Origin: Gonatopus flavifemur
Lineage: Eukaryota; Arthropoda; Insecta; Hymenoptera; Dryinidae
Direction of reading: 5' to 3'
DNA length: 64,000 nucleotides
Assembly (NCBI GenBank): GCA_018340375.1
Contig: JAFFJZ010000006.1
Coordinates: 12,480,001-12,544,000 of the forward strand
This document shows positions 47,201 through 57,640 of the stretch, in pieces. A model generated the notes under the pieces. The model saw only the letters and a program-made list of their open reading frames with translations, did no database searches and had not been told where the DNA came from. The position numbers and the translations under genes were made by a program. Every line of letters begins with the position of its first letter. The first letter of the stretch is position 1.

Positions 47201-48790
47201 TAATGGGGTTCAACAAGCTTCCACATATTTTCCTAGGAAAGAATGGGGTAAATGACAAAAGCACAGCTCATTCCCCATCACCTAACAGGATTTAAGGAAT
47301 CTTTTTCACCAGGGAGTGAATCTTACCATTTGTATAATCGTGATCAAAGGTTTCACCGGTGAAATGAGCTTCTGTATCTGCGGTCCCATCGTACTCAAGA
47401 AATAGTAAGAATACATGACCACGTGTACGGTACAGTTGACGATTAGGATGAACGTTGACATACCACCTGCGACGTATTTTGTGTAAATCCAACCAATTAA
47501 CACCGTTGAGACGTGATGGTATAGATGTAAAAATGATATTTGATTGTTCTTCTTTCTCAATACAAAAACAAAAGTCTCGGTGAAATCAAATATCTTCAGG
47601 AGTAACGCCCACCACATCATTTTCGCTAACTGAAAATAAAATGCAATAAGATGATTCAAAATCTTGTCCATCGCAAAATGATGATTACATTTCGCGCATT
47701 GAGTGAATGCAGTTCAAGCATCATCATTCCGAAGTCAAGGCTGAATCATTGTCGATAAATACATTAAAATTTGGAAGATATATTAATATTATAATTTCAC
47801 GTCTCTATTTCGTTCGTACCATTCTCAATTTGACCAGTTTGAATTTGTCGACGTTGTCTGACTTGCGCCGGTCTTCTCTACTTATCTCTTCTAGGAGCTC
47901 GCGCTGCCTTGTTTATCTCAAGATGGTTTTTAAAATGTGCATATTTGCGAATTCAAATTTGCATACCAACGAGAAGTTATTACAAATTTTGAATAACTTT
48001 ATTTTCATGAGGTTTTGCCAAAAAAAAAAGCAGGGATTTGAACTATTTTGAGTGTTTTTAAAAAAATTATGCACTATACAATGTTGAATGTTACCTTCAA
48101 AGGATTCGGGTTGAACGTGTAGTCGAAAGGTTCGCAATAAATTGAAATATCCGTGAACCATCCTGCGTTGAGGATGTTGTATACCAATAAGGCGTTGGTG
48201 ATGATTTGAAAGACATTGTAATATCTTATGAAGGATGTTAACGAGTACGCTGGTCTATCTTTCATAAAATTAGGTCCACAGCGTAGGACGAAGTATAAAT
48301 ACCCGAATATAAAAAGTGGAATGTACAGCGGTGATCCTACCAACGGCCAATCATTCGTTCGGGGATCTGAAACGTCAATTTGATACTCTCTGAATTGGAA
48401 AGGGTAAGATTCCACTCCTCAGGCAGCTCAACCTTTTTAGAGAATTCCATATTTATAGAAGGTTCTCAGAATATTTCTTGTGTTTCGTTACAAAATCCCT
48501 AACAGCAAACCCATCGATTTCCACGTCGCATCTTCGTGGACTCTACGTGGATAGATGGTGGGATGAACAAAGATGCTACGAAGAGGCGACGTAGAAACGT
48601 CGGGATGACGGAAGTGCTGTGCGGGATGTTAATTCACTTTCACTGACTTCAACGACACTCCACACAAATCACAAAAATCTCAACATAATCACGTTCCGGA
48701 ACTTGATTCTCCATGTAGAAAAATTCGATTCGATGTTCGCTTACCAGCTAATTCGGTCCAATAATAATGCCAAGTTTCTGCCCAACCCAT
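44255..48790 (-). CDS. Very long chain fatty acid elongase (ELOVL/ELO family)
   Basis: Membrane condensing enzyme of the endoplasmic reticulum that adds two carbons from malonyl-CoA to long acyl-CoA. Exons in transcript order: 48790-48745, 48366-48095, 47629-47327, 44422-44255. All splice sites are GT-AG and phases agree, giving 262 residues, a normal insect ELOVL length. Family marks are DPRTNDWPLVGSP near the start, FVFVLRKKNNQISFLHLYHH with the catalytic histidine box HLYHH at residues 141-145, NCTVHVVMYSYY, TIIQM, and a lysine-rich tail ending KSKTK (a KxKxx ER-retrieval signal). In the usual KxxExxDT motif the two acids are exchanged (KIFDFTET). Several hydrophobic segments fit the multi-span topology. 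Which of the several insect ELOVL paralogues it is cannot be told here. The long intron 3 carries two transposons. Confidence 0.95.
44585..44828. mobile_element. CACTG-family MITE in elongase intron 3
   Basis: The ends CACTGAAAAAAATATTTC and TTTTTTCCAGTG are flanked by TA at 44583-44584 and 44829-44830. Inner arms pair (AAATAAATA...TTATTTG with CAAATAAATATTTTATGGAG). 244 bp and non-coding. Confidence 0.75.
45135..45572. repeat. Tandem 270-bp unit, two copies
   Basis: AGTTGCCAGTACTGGCAAAT at 45181 recurs as AGTTGCCAATACTGGCAAAT at 45451. The downstream parts also match: CAGTACAGGGCCAGTTGAA, then GTCAAAATGATAACATCATT against ATCAAAATGATAACATCATT. Both units start near a TATGTGGAAATGG or CATGTGAAATGG form. 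The overlapping plus-strand frames here are repeat readings, not genes. Confidence 0.8.
45995..46620. repeat. Four-copy 157-bp tandem array
   Basis: The anchor TACTGG recurs with exact 157-bp steps (its ACTGG at 46024, 46181, 46338 and 46495). Each unit carries a TACTGGYDCATTG-like stretch, an AATRATAATACCAACTCTGG-like stretch, GGCGCGACTCCGGCT, AGTTGCCAAGAT, and an ATCGACTACCGATTT-like stretch. Units differ by substitutions but not in length. Confidence 0.88.
48500..48626. mobile_element. MITE in elongase intron 1
   Basis: ACAGCAAACCCATCGA..TTCCACGTCGC and GCGACGTAGAAACGTCGGGATG...AGTGCTGTGCGGG are imperfect inverted arms. Closely similar sequence (CACGTCGCATCTCCGTGGA-like) makes up a MITE at 57485-57624, so the two are one family. 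Confidence 0.6.
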
Positions 48791-51700
48791 GACGAATAAT
48801 GAATATGACGATAATTTAAATATCCACGATATCGAAACTCAGAAAATGTTTGCCCTGATTTGCGCGATGACGAACAGATGACAAGCCAAAAATAAGTAAT
48901 AAGTTTCTGAGTTATCGAAGGAATATCATAATTTAATTATATTGCTATATTACAACGCGCACACCCAATTGCATGTTCTATCCGATGTGACGATAGAACA
49001 TTGAGAGAGCGTACAGAATCATGCTTGGCTTATATATGTATTTGAAAATTTCATAGAATCAGGGTAAACGCGTTCTGTTGCGTACACGCGCGAATGAATG
49101 ACGATCGTACAAACTCTTTTTGTCCATTATTCATTTTAGATACTATACCGTCGATGCAGTTGCTGAGGTTGACAGTGGTTATACGTTCGCGTATTAAGTA
49201 TATCACATTTACATGCGGTTCTTAGCTATTTGGAATGTGCCATCGTTATCATAACACGAGCCATTGTAATATTGACTTCCTGTAAAAGCAAATTATAGAT
49301 TCACGTTTGACGTTGATTCTTGTAATTGTGGGCAAGTAATTGACATATTCACTTTGCACCCGAGTGTTGATTTATGTGCATCTATTTTCTATGTCATTTG
49401 GATATGGGTGAATGTCAACCATGTTGATTACGTCAAATCTTCCATAGAATTCAGAATATAATTCGTATTACTGTACATTTTATTTTATCCTTTCTGAAGA
49501 AACATATTTTGTTTATCCCGAATAAATTTTATTTCAGCCAACCAAAAGGTTTCTTTGCGTTCATTTCAATCAAAATTTTGTTTCACCGAAACAAACGTTT
49601 TCTCAGGGTGGGAATTTTTGTTGGAATAGTTTATAGAAAATCAAATTTGAATTTTTATATCGATATTTCGATATGGTCGATATTGTAAGCCCAAGTATCG
49701 TCACTTTTGTTTTTTGCTGTAAATTCAAAGTAGACATTTCAAGGTAGACTTTGAACCCCCGGACAACAAGTAAACTCAGACAGGTCGACGGTATTAGAAA
49801 ATGGAAATAGAATCCAATCTACTTTGTGCGAATGTTGAATGAAAATTTATCAAAATTATCGCGACCTCGATGGATTGAAAATTTCAGGTGAAGGATGAAA
49901 ATAATTCGCACAAAAGTCGCTTAGATTGAATCAAGAAAAACTGAACATCCAAATGGAGACAAAGTGCATAAAGAATGTAAAGTTTCGGATCAGGTGTTCA
50001 TGTCAAATTCAACCTTTGACTTATTTAACTTAACTATCTATATGTCATATACACATATGTCTGTTTTTTATCGATTATTGAAATATTTTCTTTCAACGTC
50101 GGTGTCGTCTCTTCGAGGCCATGCATTATATGTATAATAACATAATTTAAGAAACATGAAAATAACATCTACGTTAAGAGGGCAAAAATCAATTTGGTTT
50201 TACATATTTTTCGTACCAAGAGATCTCTTTTTTACAATTGATTGTTTTTTGTGAAATCATGTTAGACGCTTTGACGAATGAATTCAGAATTATTGTTTGA
50301 AAATATACACGAAGAGGAATTTTGGCTATCATAGCTGAATATTTCAGCACCCACAGGATAGCTCGTTTTTTAGTAATGTTACACGGGAAAAAATGTTATC
50401 GTTGATATTTGGATAGCCGAAAATTGGCTACAGAAGCTATTTTTTAGCTGTTGCAGCAATATTTTACCGTAGTGAATTGTTTTTTTCCGATGTATTTTAG
50501 AAGCAATCTCCAGAGTACCCGTTGCATTATCATATGAAAGCCTCCCGGTTGGATATAAACACGACGAAAGTATTATTTCACCTATAAATTTGGGGGACAC
50601 CCCATTCTTTCGTCGAGTAGAAGATTTCTCTTTTTAGATCCTCTCGATTTGGTCTCCGGCACCTGTTCTGACCGTCCTCTGACCGTCCTCTGACCATGAC
50701 AAATTGTTTCCAGTGTGGACGAGTAGTCGAAGCATTTCGGACTCTGAATCCTTGTAATTTTAGATTACACTCTGTTGCGTGGACAGAGTGGGAAGATCCG
50801 TGGCTAACGCATAGCCGATCGACCCTCGTTCGGTCATCACGAAGTATCTTGTCCAAAAGGGTTAGATTAGATATGTCGTTCAACGTGGAGGCCATATATC
50901 TCCTACCGCATACGATCTCGTCTTTCTATCGCAATGCTAGGTATATCCACCCTCGCATCCTACGTGTACGTATGGACGTACGTACCCTATATCCGTAATA
51001 TTCTGCTTCTGTGTGCATTTATTGACCATGCGTGTCTCACGTCCTTTATAGATATAGGCGGTCATGCACACATCGGGGGAATACAGCCACCTACGTGTGC
51101 GTAATTGTACATATATTGGGACCTGGTGAGTTACGGGACTGTGGACAGAGTGATGTATTACCGTTGAATCGAGAAAGACCAGATCCCACAGGAATCGAAC
51201 CGAAGCCCTTACACCTCGTCCCGTGACATACCTTGTGACACCGTTGCGTTCTTGTTTCCCCCATCGTAAATTATTGGAACATCGATGACAGTCTTTTCAA
51301 ATTTACCATTCATCCCCTGATTTGGTAATCTTTATCATATTTCGAATTTTAGATACCATTCACGCTTATTTTAAACGCAATAACAAAACCCAAGGGATCG
51401 CGTAACCCGAACGGTTTATTCGTTGTTGAATAATATCATCAGAATTTAGTATCTCATTTTTGTACCTCGACGTATGAAATTAGGTTCTTTCACATGTCGA
51501 ATTCATCGTGGCGCAAAATCTCCATCCGACTTCAATTTTGCCTTGATTTTCGTCGAGGCGGATGCCTCCTTGGAAATCGTGTATTTTTCAACGAGCTGAG
51601 AGAAAAGAGAACGAGAAAGAATGAAGAGAAAATCCATAAAGAGGGAGAAAAATAAGATGACATGTCATGTGGAAATCGTGCATATATTAATCCCTTCGAC

Positions 51701-52394
51701 AGAGGAACATCGTACGACAGCGCGCAAGCAGTGTTACACATTTCAATAGGTTTAACGTTATTTCCGTGTAAGATTTGTCTTAAATTCACTTCTGTTGAAA
51801 CCAGGAGCCCATAAATATGTAGTGATTCCCATATCGTGAAACTCCCCTTTCTTTTCTCAGTTATTTCTTTTACCGCTGCTGCTTCTCTGCACCTCCTCAG
51901 GGGTAACTCATTGCAACCCCTCGCGTGATTTTGCGAGGTCGTGGAGTGTGTGTGTGTTTGAGTGTGTTCCAGTGTGCGCCATGCATGCACACGCATACAC
52001 GTCAATGTCTATATAGAGCAGTGTTGTACGGCAGCTTGTGCTATGGGAATACAAAAGAGAATGCAGTAAATTATTCGACGCGACAAAAAATACAAAGCAA
52101 TATCTTCTTGTCGAAACGCCGTTGCCACGTATGTTAGACTCCGCCTTCGCTGTTGTTATGTACCTTTTTCTTCCTCAAAGAAAGAATTATGAGTTGTGAT
52201 TTAAGAACACATAATACCAAAAAATATTTCAAAGCAAGGAAAAACTCGGTTTCCACTGAGGAAGGATAAATTGAATTTATCGTCGCTCATTGGAAGCTTT
52301 TGTACGTTCAGGGAGTTTGATGGACTGGGAAATGGGAATGATCCTCCGCTTTGATGATCCATTTAATCAAAAATCGTTTATATTTCTCAATTTA
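48791..52394. other. Upstream of the elongase; long intergenic stretch without a recognised gene
   Basis: The first few hundred bases should include the elongase promoter and 5' UTR; no TATA box could be fixed. The part at about 50383-50470 carries AGCTATTTTTTAGCTGTTGCAGCAA, like the family at 61296, 62850 and 63767. The CpG-rich stretch at 50640-51240 holds a GAATCGAACC motif near 51191 but no complete tRNA. No exon was recognised. Confidence 0.4.
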
Positions 52395-52605
52395 CATTGT
52401 AAGCAATTTTTTACATTCAATTTCTTTTGAATTCTCAGAAAAATTTGGCTGGATTTTAAAACACTTGACTGAATTTCGAGCATTACGCTACGAAATTTAG
52501 TTGGAGTTTTTTCAAGATTCAATTAACTTTATCTAAAAATTCAAAAGAAAGTGGCTGTGAATAAGGTTACAGTCAAATATTTTCTCAATTTCTTCTACAG
52601 TGGGT
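52395..52605. repeat. Degenerate CACTG-family copy
   Basis: The right end TTCTTCTACAGTGGG and the interior (GTTACAGTCAAATATTTTCTC, TGACTGAATTTCGAG) resemble the copy at 61188-61679. The left end (ATTGTAAGCAATTTTTTAC) is decayed, so the start is approximate. Confidence 0.45.
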
Positions 52606-52903
52606 GTTTGGGGGTTGGAAATTTGATACGATGTCGAGGGAATAAACGGCTAAAACTGAGAACATTTCGATACCTCGCAATCTCCTGAGCTGGAATGACA
52701 AAAAAATCTGAAGTGATTTTAAGTAAAGAAGAAATTTTCTCTGAATTCTCTTGAAATTCCAGAATTTTTGAAAAATTCAAAAATATTTGAGAGTGCTTTG
52801 GAATATTGTTCCAGAGGTTTCAAATAGTCTGAGAAATTTCTAGTTAAATTTACTATGGAATTATAGGAATGAGGGAACATACTGACTTGCAATGCACGGA
52901 GAC

Positions 52904-54098
52904 AACTGAGCGGCTGGATCGTAAAACTCGCCGAGCGCTCGAACACGTTTCGGCATCTGATCCAGGAGCCCAATAGAACGAGGAAAAAAAAATTCTTCAG
53001 AATAGAAAATAAAAAATATAGCCTGTGAGAACTCATCAGAATACACATTTTTCTTATGGAAAATTTTTTTCTATCACCACTAGTTTCCGAGATAAAAATT
53101 AAAAAGTGAAAATTTCCATTTCTTCAAAATCAATAGAATTCAAATTATATTTTCCGATTACTCAGCAAGAAGTCATTGGTTGAAATTTGGTATATAGTTG
53201 CAGTGATGATGACCGAATACAATTGGTGAGTTGAAATTGTCAAAAGATTTCATCATCTAATGCATATTTAATAATAAACAAATGTTGTTGAGAACATGCG
53301 CTTGCGAGTTTCCACGGACAAAAGTGTCGAGGGAATTTTCAATTAGGAAGAACTCAAAGCGACACAATTGGTCGTCAATATTCGAAGAAGTTTTCCTGAA
53401 ATTTTCAGATCATTCAAGTGAAAATTGTGGAAGATATTCAACAATGTTTACGATGCCGCGAAACACTTATGAACCATCGCGCATATAGCATCGTGTTTTG
53501 TGGTTGAATAGCATTGCCGTAACGGTGAAAGAGACGTGTAATTGTAAACAAAATTCAATATTTCCCTTATTTTTCATTCGAATCATCTGAAAATTTCAGG
53601 AAAACTTCTTCGAATATTGAAGAACAACTTTGTCGCTTTGAGTTTTTCCAAATCCAAAATTTCCTCGACACTTTTTCCCGTGGAAACTCGCAAGCACGTG
53701 TTCTCAACAGCATATATTTGTTATTAAATATGCTATGGATGATGAAATCTTTTGACAATTTCAACTGACTAGTTGTCTTCGGGGATCATTACTGAAGCCA
53801 TATGCCAAATTTCAACCCATTCCAATGACTTCTCGTCGAGTAATCGCCAAACATAAATTGAATTCTATTGATTTTGAGGAAACAAAAGTTTTCAGATTTT
53901 AATTTTCATCTCGGAAACTAGTGATGACAGAAAGAAATTTTCCGCAAGGAAGATGTGTATTTCGATGAGTTCTCATAGGCTGTATTCTTTATTCTTTATT
54001 CTGAGGAATTTTTTTTTCCTCGATCTATTGGGCTCCTGGATCAGATGCCGAGACGTGTTCGAGCGCTCGGCGAGTTTTACGATCCGGCCGCTCAACTG
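52904..54098. repeat. Long inverted repeat, about 520-bp arms
   Basis: The left arm at about 52904-53425 and the right arm at about 53573-54098 are complementary almost throughout. Examples are AAACTCGCCGAGCGCTCGAA / TTCGAGCGCTCGGCGAGTTT, CATCTGATCCAGGAGCCCAA / TTGGGCTCCTGGATCAGATG and CGAAGAAGTTTTCCTGAAAT / ATTTCAGGAAAACTTCTTCG. The loop of about 145 bp is unique. A transcript would form a long double-stranded hairpin. Near-identical peptides read from opposite strands reflect this symmetry. No transposase or clear target duplication was found. Confidence 0.88.
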
Positions 54099-54269
54099 AT
54101 GTTTTAAATATCACCACATTTTGTCCTTTTTTTGTGGATTCAAGGATGGAGTCTTCCGCTTCATCTTTACGTTGTATTTTTTGGCCTTGAAAATGCCCGG
54201 TATCTGGGCGAGACGTTGGCTTTTTCAATAAAAAAAGCACTGTTCGGTTAACTGGATGGTTTCTCTGTT

Positions 54270-54468
54270 ATTTTGTACTAAAGTAGCAGGATAAGTGGAA
54301 TAGTATAATTCTTAGTACACAGTGTAGTAAAAATTCATGTTCAATGATTTGAAGGAACGTTCAATTCGATGCAACTTTACATCATAAACCATGAATTTTC
54401 ACTACGCTATTTACACTGTGTAGTAAAACTTATAATATTCCACTTATCCTGCTACTTTAGTACAAAAT
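54270..54468. mobile_element. Palindromic MITE with ATTTTGTACTAAAGTAGCAG ends
   Basis: ATTTTGTACTAAAGTAGCAG + GATAAGTGGAATA pairs with TATTCCACTTATCCTGC + TACTTTAGTACAAAAT. Inner parts pair too (ACAGTGTAGTAAAAATTCATG against CATGAATTTTCACTACG). It immediately follows the long inverted repeat. Confidence 0.8.
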
Positions 54469-55315
54469 GTAGTGATATTTGCAACATCATTTTTCTCCAT
54501 GTGCAGGAATTTACTATGGCATAACAATAGAAATCAATAGCTGAAGTTGGAATCATTTATTGAAACTAATTAACAATAGCATAACAAAATATTCAATTAT
54601 TAAAGCCCAAAAATCTTGCAGTACGTTATTTAAGGGGTTATACGCAGTTGTGAGCTCGAAAAGAAGCGTTTGTTCAAGAATTGTTTTTGGAAAGGGATTT
54701 CATTATAACTACTTCAAAATTTATATGCACATAGTAGTCACATTAGATTATATGGAGATATTTTTTATTTGTGAAAAAAATTATTTTTAAGATCAGAGCA
54801 GACGATCTTCGGAACCTCGTCGAAAAAAAGTGCTTTTGCGGTGTACATCGTATCTCATGAACGGATCATCTGAAATCGAAAAACAAAAACAAAAATTTGT
54901 TATTTCATGAAATTCTCTAGTAATTAATCGAAGGAATGAGCAAAATATTGATTTTTCACAAAATGGTGGCGCTTGAACAAAGAATTTTGATTTTTTAGGG
55001 AAATTTCGGCTTTAAATTGTTTATAAAATAGAAAATATTTATTGGATTCGCAAATCCTTCGAATAATTACTGAAAAATATATCCAAAAAGATTGTGTTAA
55101 AATTTGAGACCGATCGGTTGAGCGGTTTTTGAGATATCGTGTACACCGACTTTGAAAACATGGTTTTGAGATAAATCGATTTGAAGTTTCAAAAGCATTG
55201 TACATATCGGAAAAAATTTTTTTTTTCAACTTACATGGAATCATCTATTTTAGGACCATATAATAAGCCTTCCATTCTTCCGGCAGCCTCTAACAACTCG
55301 ATTTGGTGTTATCTA

Positions 55316-56585
55316 CCAGGTGTGTAAGTATGAAAGCGGAATTTGCCAATAGGTGGCGCTAGATGTCGACGCAGATACCGACACATCACGTCAGCGGTGT
55401 CTTGTTATTGTATTAATATCCGACGAAGATTTCCAACTCACAATAACACGAGTTTCATTCAGTAGCATTAGTTTATTAGAGATAAACATGTCGAGTTTTG
55501 TGCCAACAAATTGCTACTTTTCTGTTTTCATCTGAAGAAAACCGCAGCCGAATCGCATCGAATGCTGGTGGAGGCGTTTGGTGAGCATGCTCTCGGTAAA
55601 ACACAGTGTTTCGAGTGGTTCAAACGGTTCAAAAGTGACGATTTTGACGTCAGAAACGAAGAACGTGGAAGACCACCGAAGAAGTTTGAAGACGCTGACC
55701 TGCAAGCCTTGTTGGACGAAGACGACGCTCAAACGCAACAACAACTGGCGGATCGGTTAAAGGTGACCCGAGAAGCCATCTCCCTTCGGTTGAAAGCCAT
55801 GGGAAAGATACAAAAGGTGGGGAAATGGGTTCCACATGAACTCAACGAAAGACAGCAGGAAAACCGCAAAACATCATGCGAAATGCTGCTCGCCAGGTTC
55901 CAAAGAAAGTCATTTCTTCATCGAATTGTGACTGGCGATGAAAAGTGGATATATTTCGAGAATCCTAAGTGCAAAAAGTCATGGGTTACTCCGGGTGAAC
56001 CATCAACATCGACGGCAAGACCAAACCGCTACGGACGAAAAACAATGCTGTGTGTTTGGTGGGATCAGAAGGGCGTAATCTACTACGAGCTGCTGAAACC
56101 TGGGGAAACTGTCAATACTCAACGCTGCCGACAACAAATGATCGATTTGGATCGAGTTTTGCGTGAAAAACGACCAGAATACCAACAAAGACGACACAAG
56201 GTGATTTTGCTGCATGACAATGCACCAGCACACAAAGCAAAACAGGTCCAGGAAACGATAGAGTCGTTCCGTTGGGAGATTCTTCAGCACGCGCCTTACT
56301 CACCGGACCTTGCCCCATCCGATTACTACTTGTTTGCATCGATGGGACACGCACTTGTTGAGCAGCGCTTGACTTCTTACGAAGGTGTACGAAAATGGCT
56401 CGATAACTGGTTTGCCTCAAAAGAGCAGTAGTTCTTTTGGCGCGGAATCCACAAATTGCCAGAAAGATGGAAAAAATGTATACATAGCGACGGACAATAC
56501 TTTGAATAAGTTACTTTGTATCATATCATTACAATAAACGTGTTTTTTCTGTACAAAAATTCCGCTTTCATATTTACACACCTGG
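55316..56585 (+). mobile_element. Second mauritiana-subfamily mariner copy
   Basis: The ends CCAGGTGTGTAAGTATGAAA and TTTCATATTTACACACCTGG are flanked by TA at 55314-55315 and 56586-56587. It is 17 bp shorter than the copy at 38143-39429, mostly from one deletion of about 16 bp early in the transposase. It inserted within a codon of an older transposase remnant. Confidence 0.95.
55488..56509 (+). pseudogene. Broken mauritiana-type mariner transposase
   Basis: Same protein as at 38219-39256. A deletion of about 16 bp near codon 9 shifts the frame (MSSFVPTN, then a short out-of-frame tail). The correct frame continues from about 55511 with FHLKKTAAESHRM. A nonsense TAG at 56429-56431 stands where the other copy has CAG, about 26 codons before the natural end (LPERWKKC.HSDGQYFE). 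The catalytic motifs TGDEKWI, HDNAPAHK and SPDLAPSDYY remain. The conserved WVPHEL and YSPDLAP are unaltered here, unlike in the intact-frame copy. Confidence 0.95.
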
Positions 56586-57484
56586 TACGAGCCATCCTCC
56601 CCTCTCGAGTCGCTTGCTGAGCTCTGCGGTCTGATATCTTGACGCGTTCTGCATCCATTTTTTGGGCACATAAATGGGCATTGGGTCCGAATGACAGTCC
56701 GATTGAGTTCATGGAATACAGAAGTGATGCTGTGCCTTCATTAAATATCCCAGATGCAATGTTCGCAGCCAAATCTACAATTTTCGAGCCGCATGGTATG
56801 ATCTTCGGCGTGATTTTCCAAATTATCTGATTATAACTCTCATTATTATTTTGTGTGAAGCCACCGACACACTTTCCCAACAATTTGTCGTTGCTCAAAT
56901 CCTCCTAAATTGGGCGAACAGCTTTAGAAACATCCTCCGGTAATGGTTTATAATCGTGTTTAAAATTTGAAAGTGTGTTTGCAGCTGCTGCTCGCTGCCG
57001 ACAGCACCACGACTCCGGTTCGTTTGTTTCTACAGTTTTTGGGTTAAAAACGTTTTTCCTTTTCTTATTTCTTGATTTTTGTGCACTAGTTAACGATCGT
57101 GCATTTCTACTTACTTTCATTTTTCCAAAAAAAAACAAAAACACAATAGAAATGAAAGAGAAATGAATAAATACGTATAAGCGAACACGCGACTTAGCTG
57201 TTTGGAGTCAAACAAATGAATATAAATAAAACACTAATACCATTTCATTTTGTATCTATGTGAGTACAATAAGGTAATGAAAGTATGTGGGCACTCTAAC
57301 AGTTGGCTACTCGAGTCTCTGCTCCGCACGTTTTTGCTCGAACCAAAACATGTTTACAAATGCGCTCATAACTCCGAGAATATTTGTCGGATCGACTTGG
57401 AATTTCGTGTGTACAATCTTGAATATGTGTTCACTCAAAATATGAAATGAAAAAAAAATCGATGTTTTTGAAAATCACAACTGC

Positions 57485-57624
57485 CCCCCCGTACAGCACG
57501 CGGACATTTCTCCGTCGCCTCCACGTCGCTTCTCCGTTCTTTCCACCCTGTATCCACGTCTCCCTTTCTTCCACCTCGCCTCCACGGAGATGCGACGTGG
57601 ACATCGGTGGATGTGCTGTGTGGG
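57485..57624. mobile_element. MITE close to the Kolobok-like element's end
   Basis: CCCGTACAGCACGCGGACAT pairs imperfectly with ATCGGTGGATGTGCTGTGTG. Inner CGCCTCCACGTCGC and GCGACGTGG segments also pair. It is the same family as 48500-48626. Confidence 0.55.
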
Positions 57625-57640
57625 GCGTATAGCCCCTTAA

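Larger units (their letters stand above)
55231..57144 (-). pseudogene. Transposase remnant, split by a mariner
   Basis: Minus-strand pieces at 57144-56905 and 56898-56588 carry VGGFTQNNNESYNQIIWKI, FNEGTASLLYSMNSIGLSFG, and MDAERVKISDRRAQQATREG then RMAR. This is the C-terminal part of a DNA-transposon transposase common in arthropod genomes. At the RMAR codons the frame meets the mariner at 56585. Beyond the mariner it resumes (codon CGT then AGA, a TAA in place of the next codon, then IELLEAAGRMEGLLYGPKID) and stops at 55231-55233. So the protein is inactivated by insertion, a nonsense codon and a frame break between the two upstream pieces. The superfamily (Kolobok versus Mutator-like) is uncertain. 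Confidence 0.6.
54634..57636 (-). mobile_element. Kolobok-like DNA transposon remnant (TTAA duplication) hosting a mariner
   Basis: The ends GGGGTTATACGC and GCGTATAGCCCC are inverted. Each is directly next to TTAA (54630-54633 and 57637-57640), the duplication typical of Kolobok and piggyBac. A transposase remnant reads on the minus strand. Subtracting the mariner inserted at 55316 leaves about 1.7 kb, so it is internally deleted. The Kolobok assignment rests on TTAA, the GGGG ends and the type of transposase, and is an inference. Confidence 0.65.

Noticed and set aside
51180..51215. GAATCGAACC, a B-box-like motif
   Set aside because: No cloverleaf can be built around it and no A box stands at the right distance.
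51532..52005. 157-codon minus-strand frame
   Set aside because: Includes HTQTHTHS-type low complexity from a GT repeat, with no motif or splice context.
53282..53764. Two similar peptides (MLLRT.ACEFPR.KVSR) on opposite strands, suggesting a conserved small gene pair
   Set aside because: They are the two arms of the long inverted repeat at 52904-54098; the similarity is structural, and the frames are short without family match.
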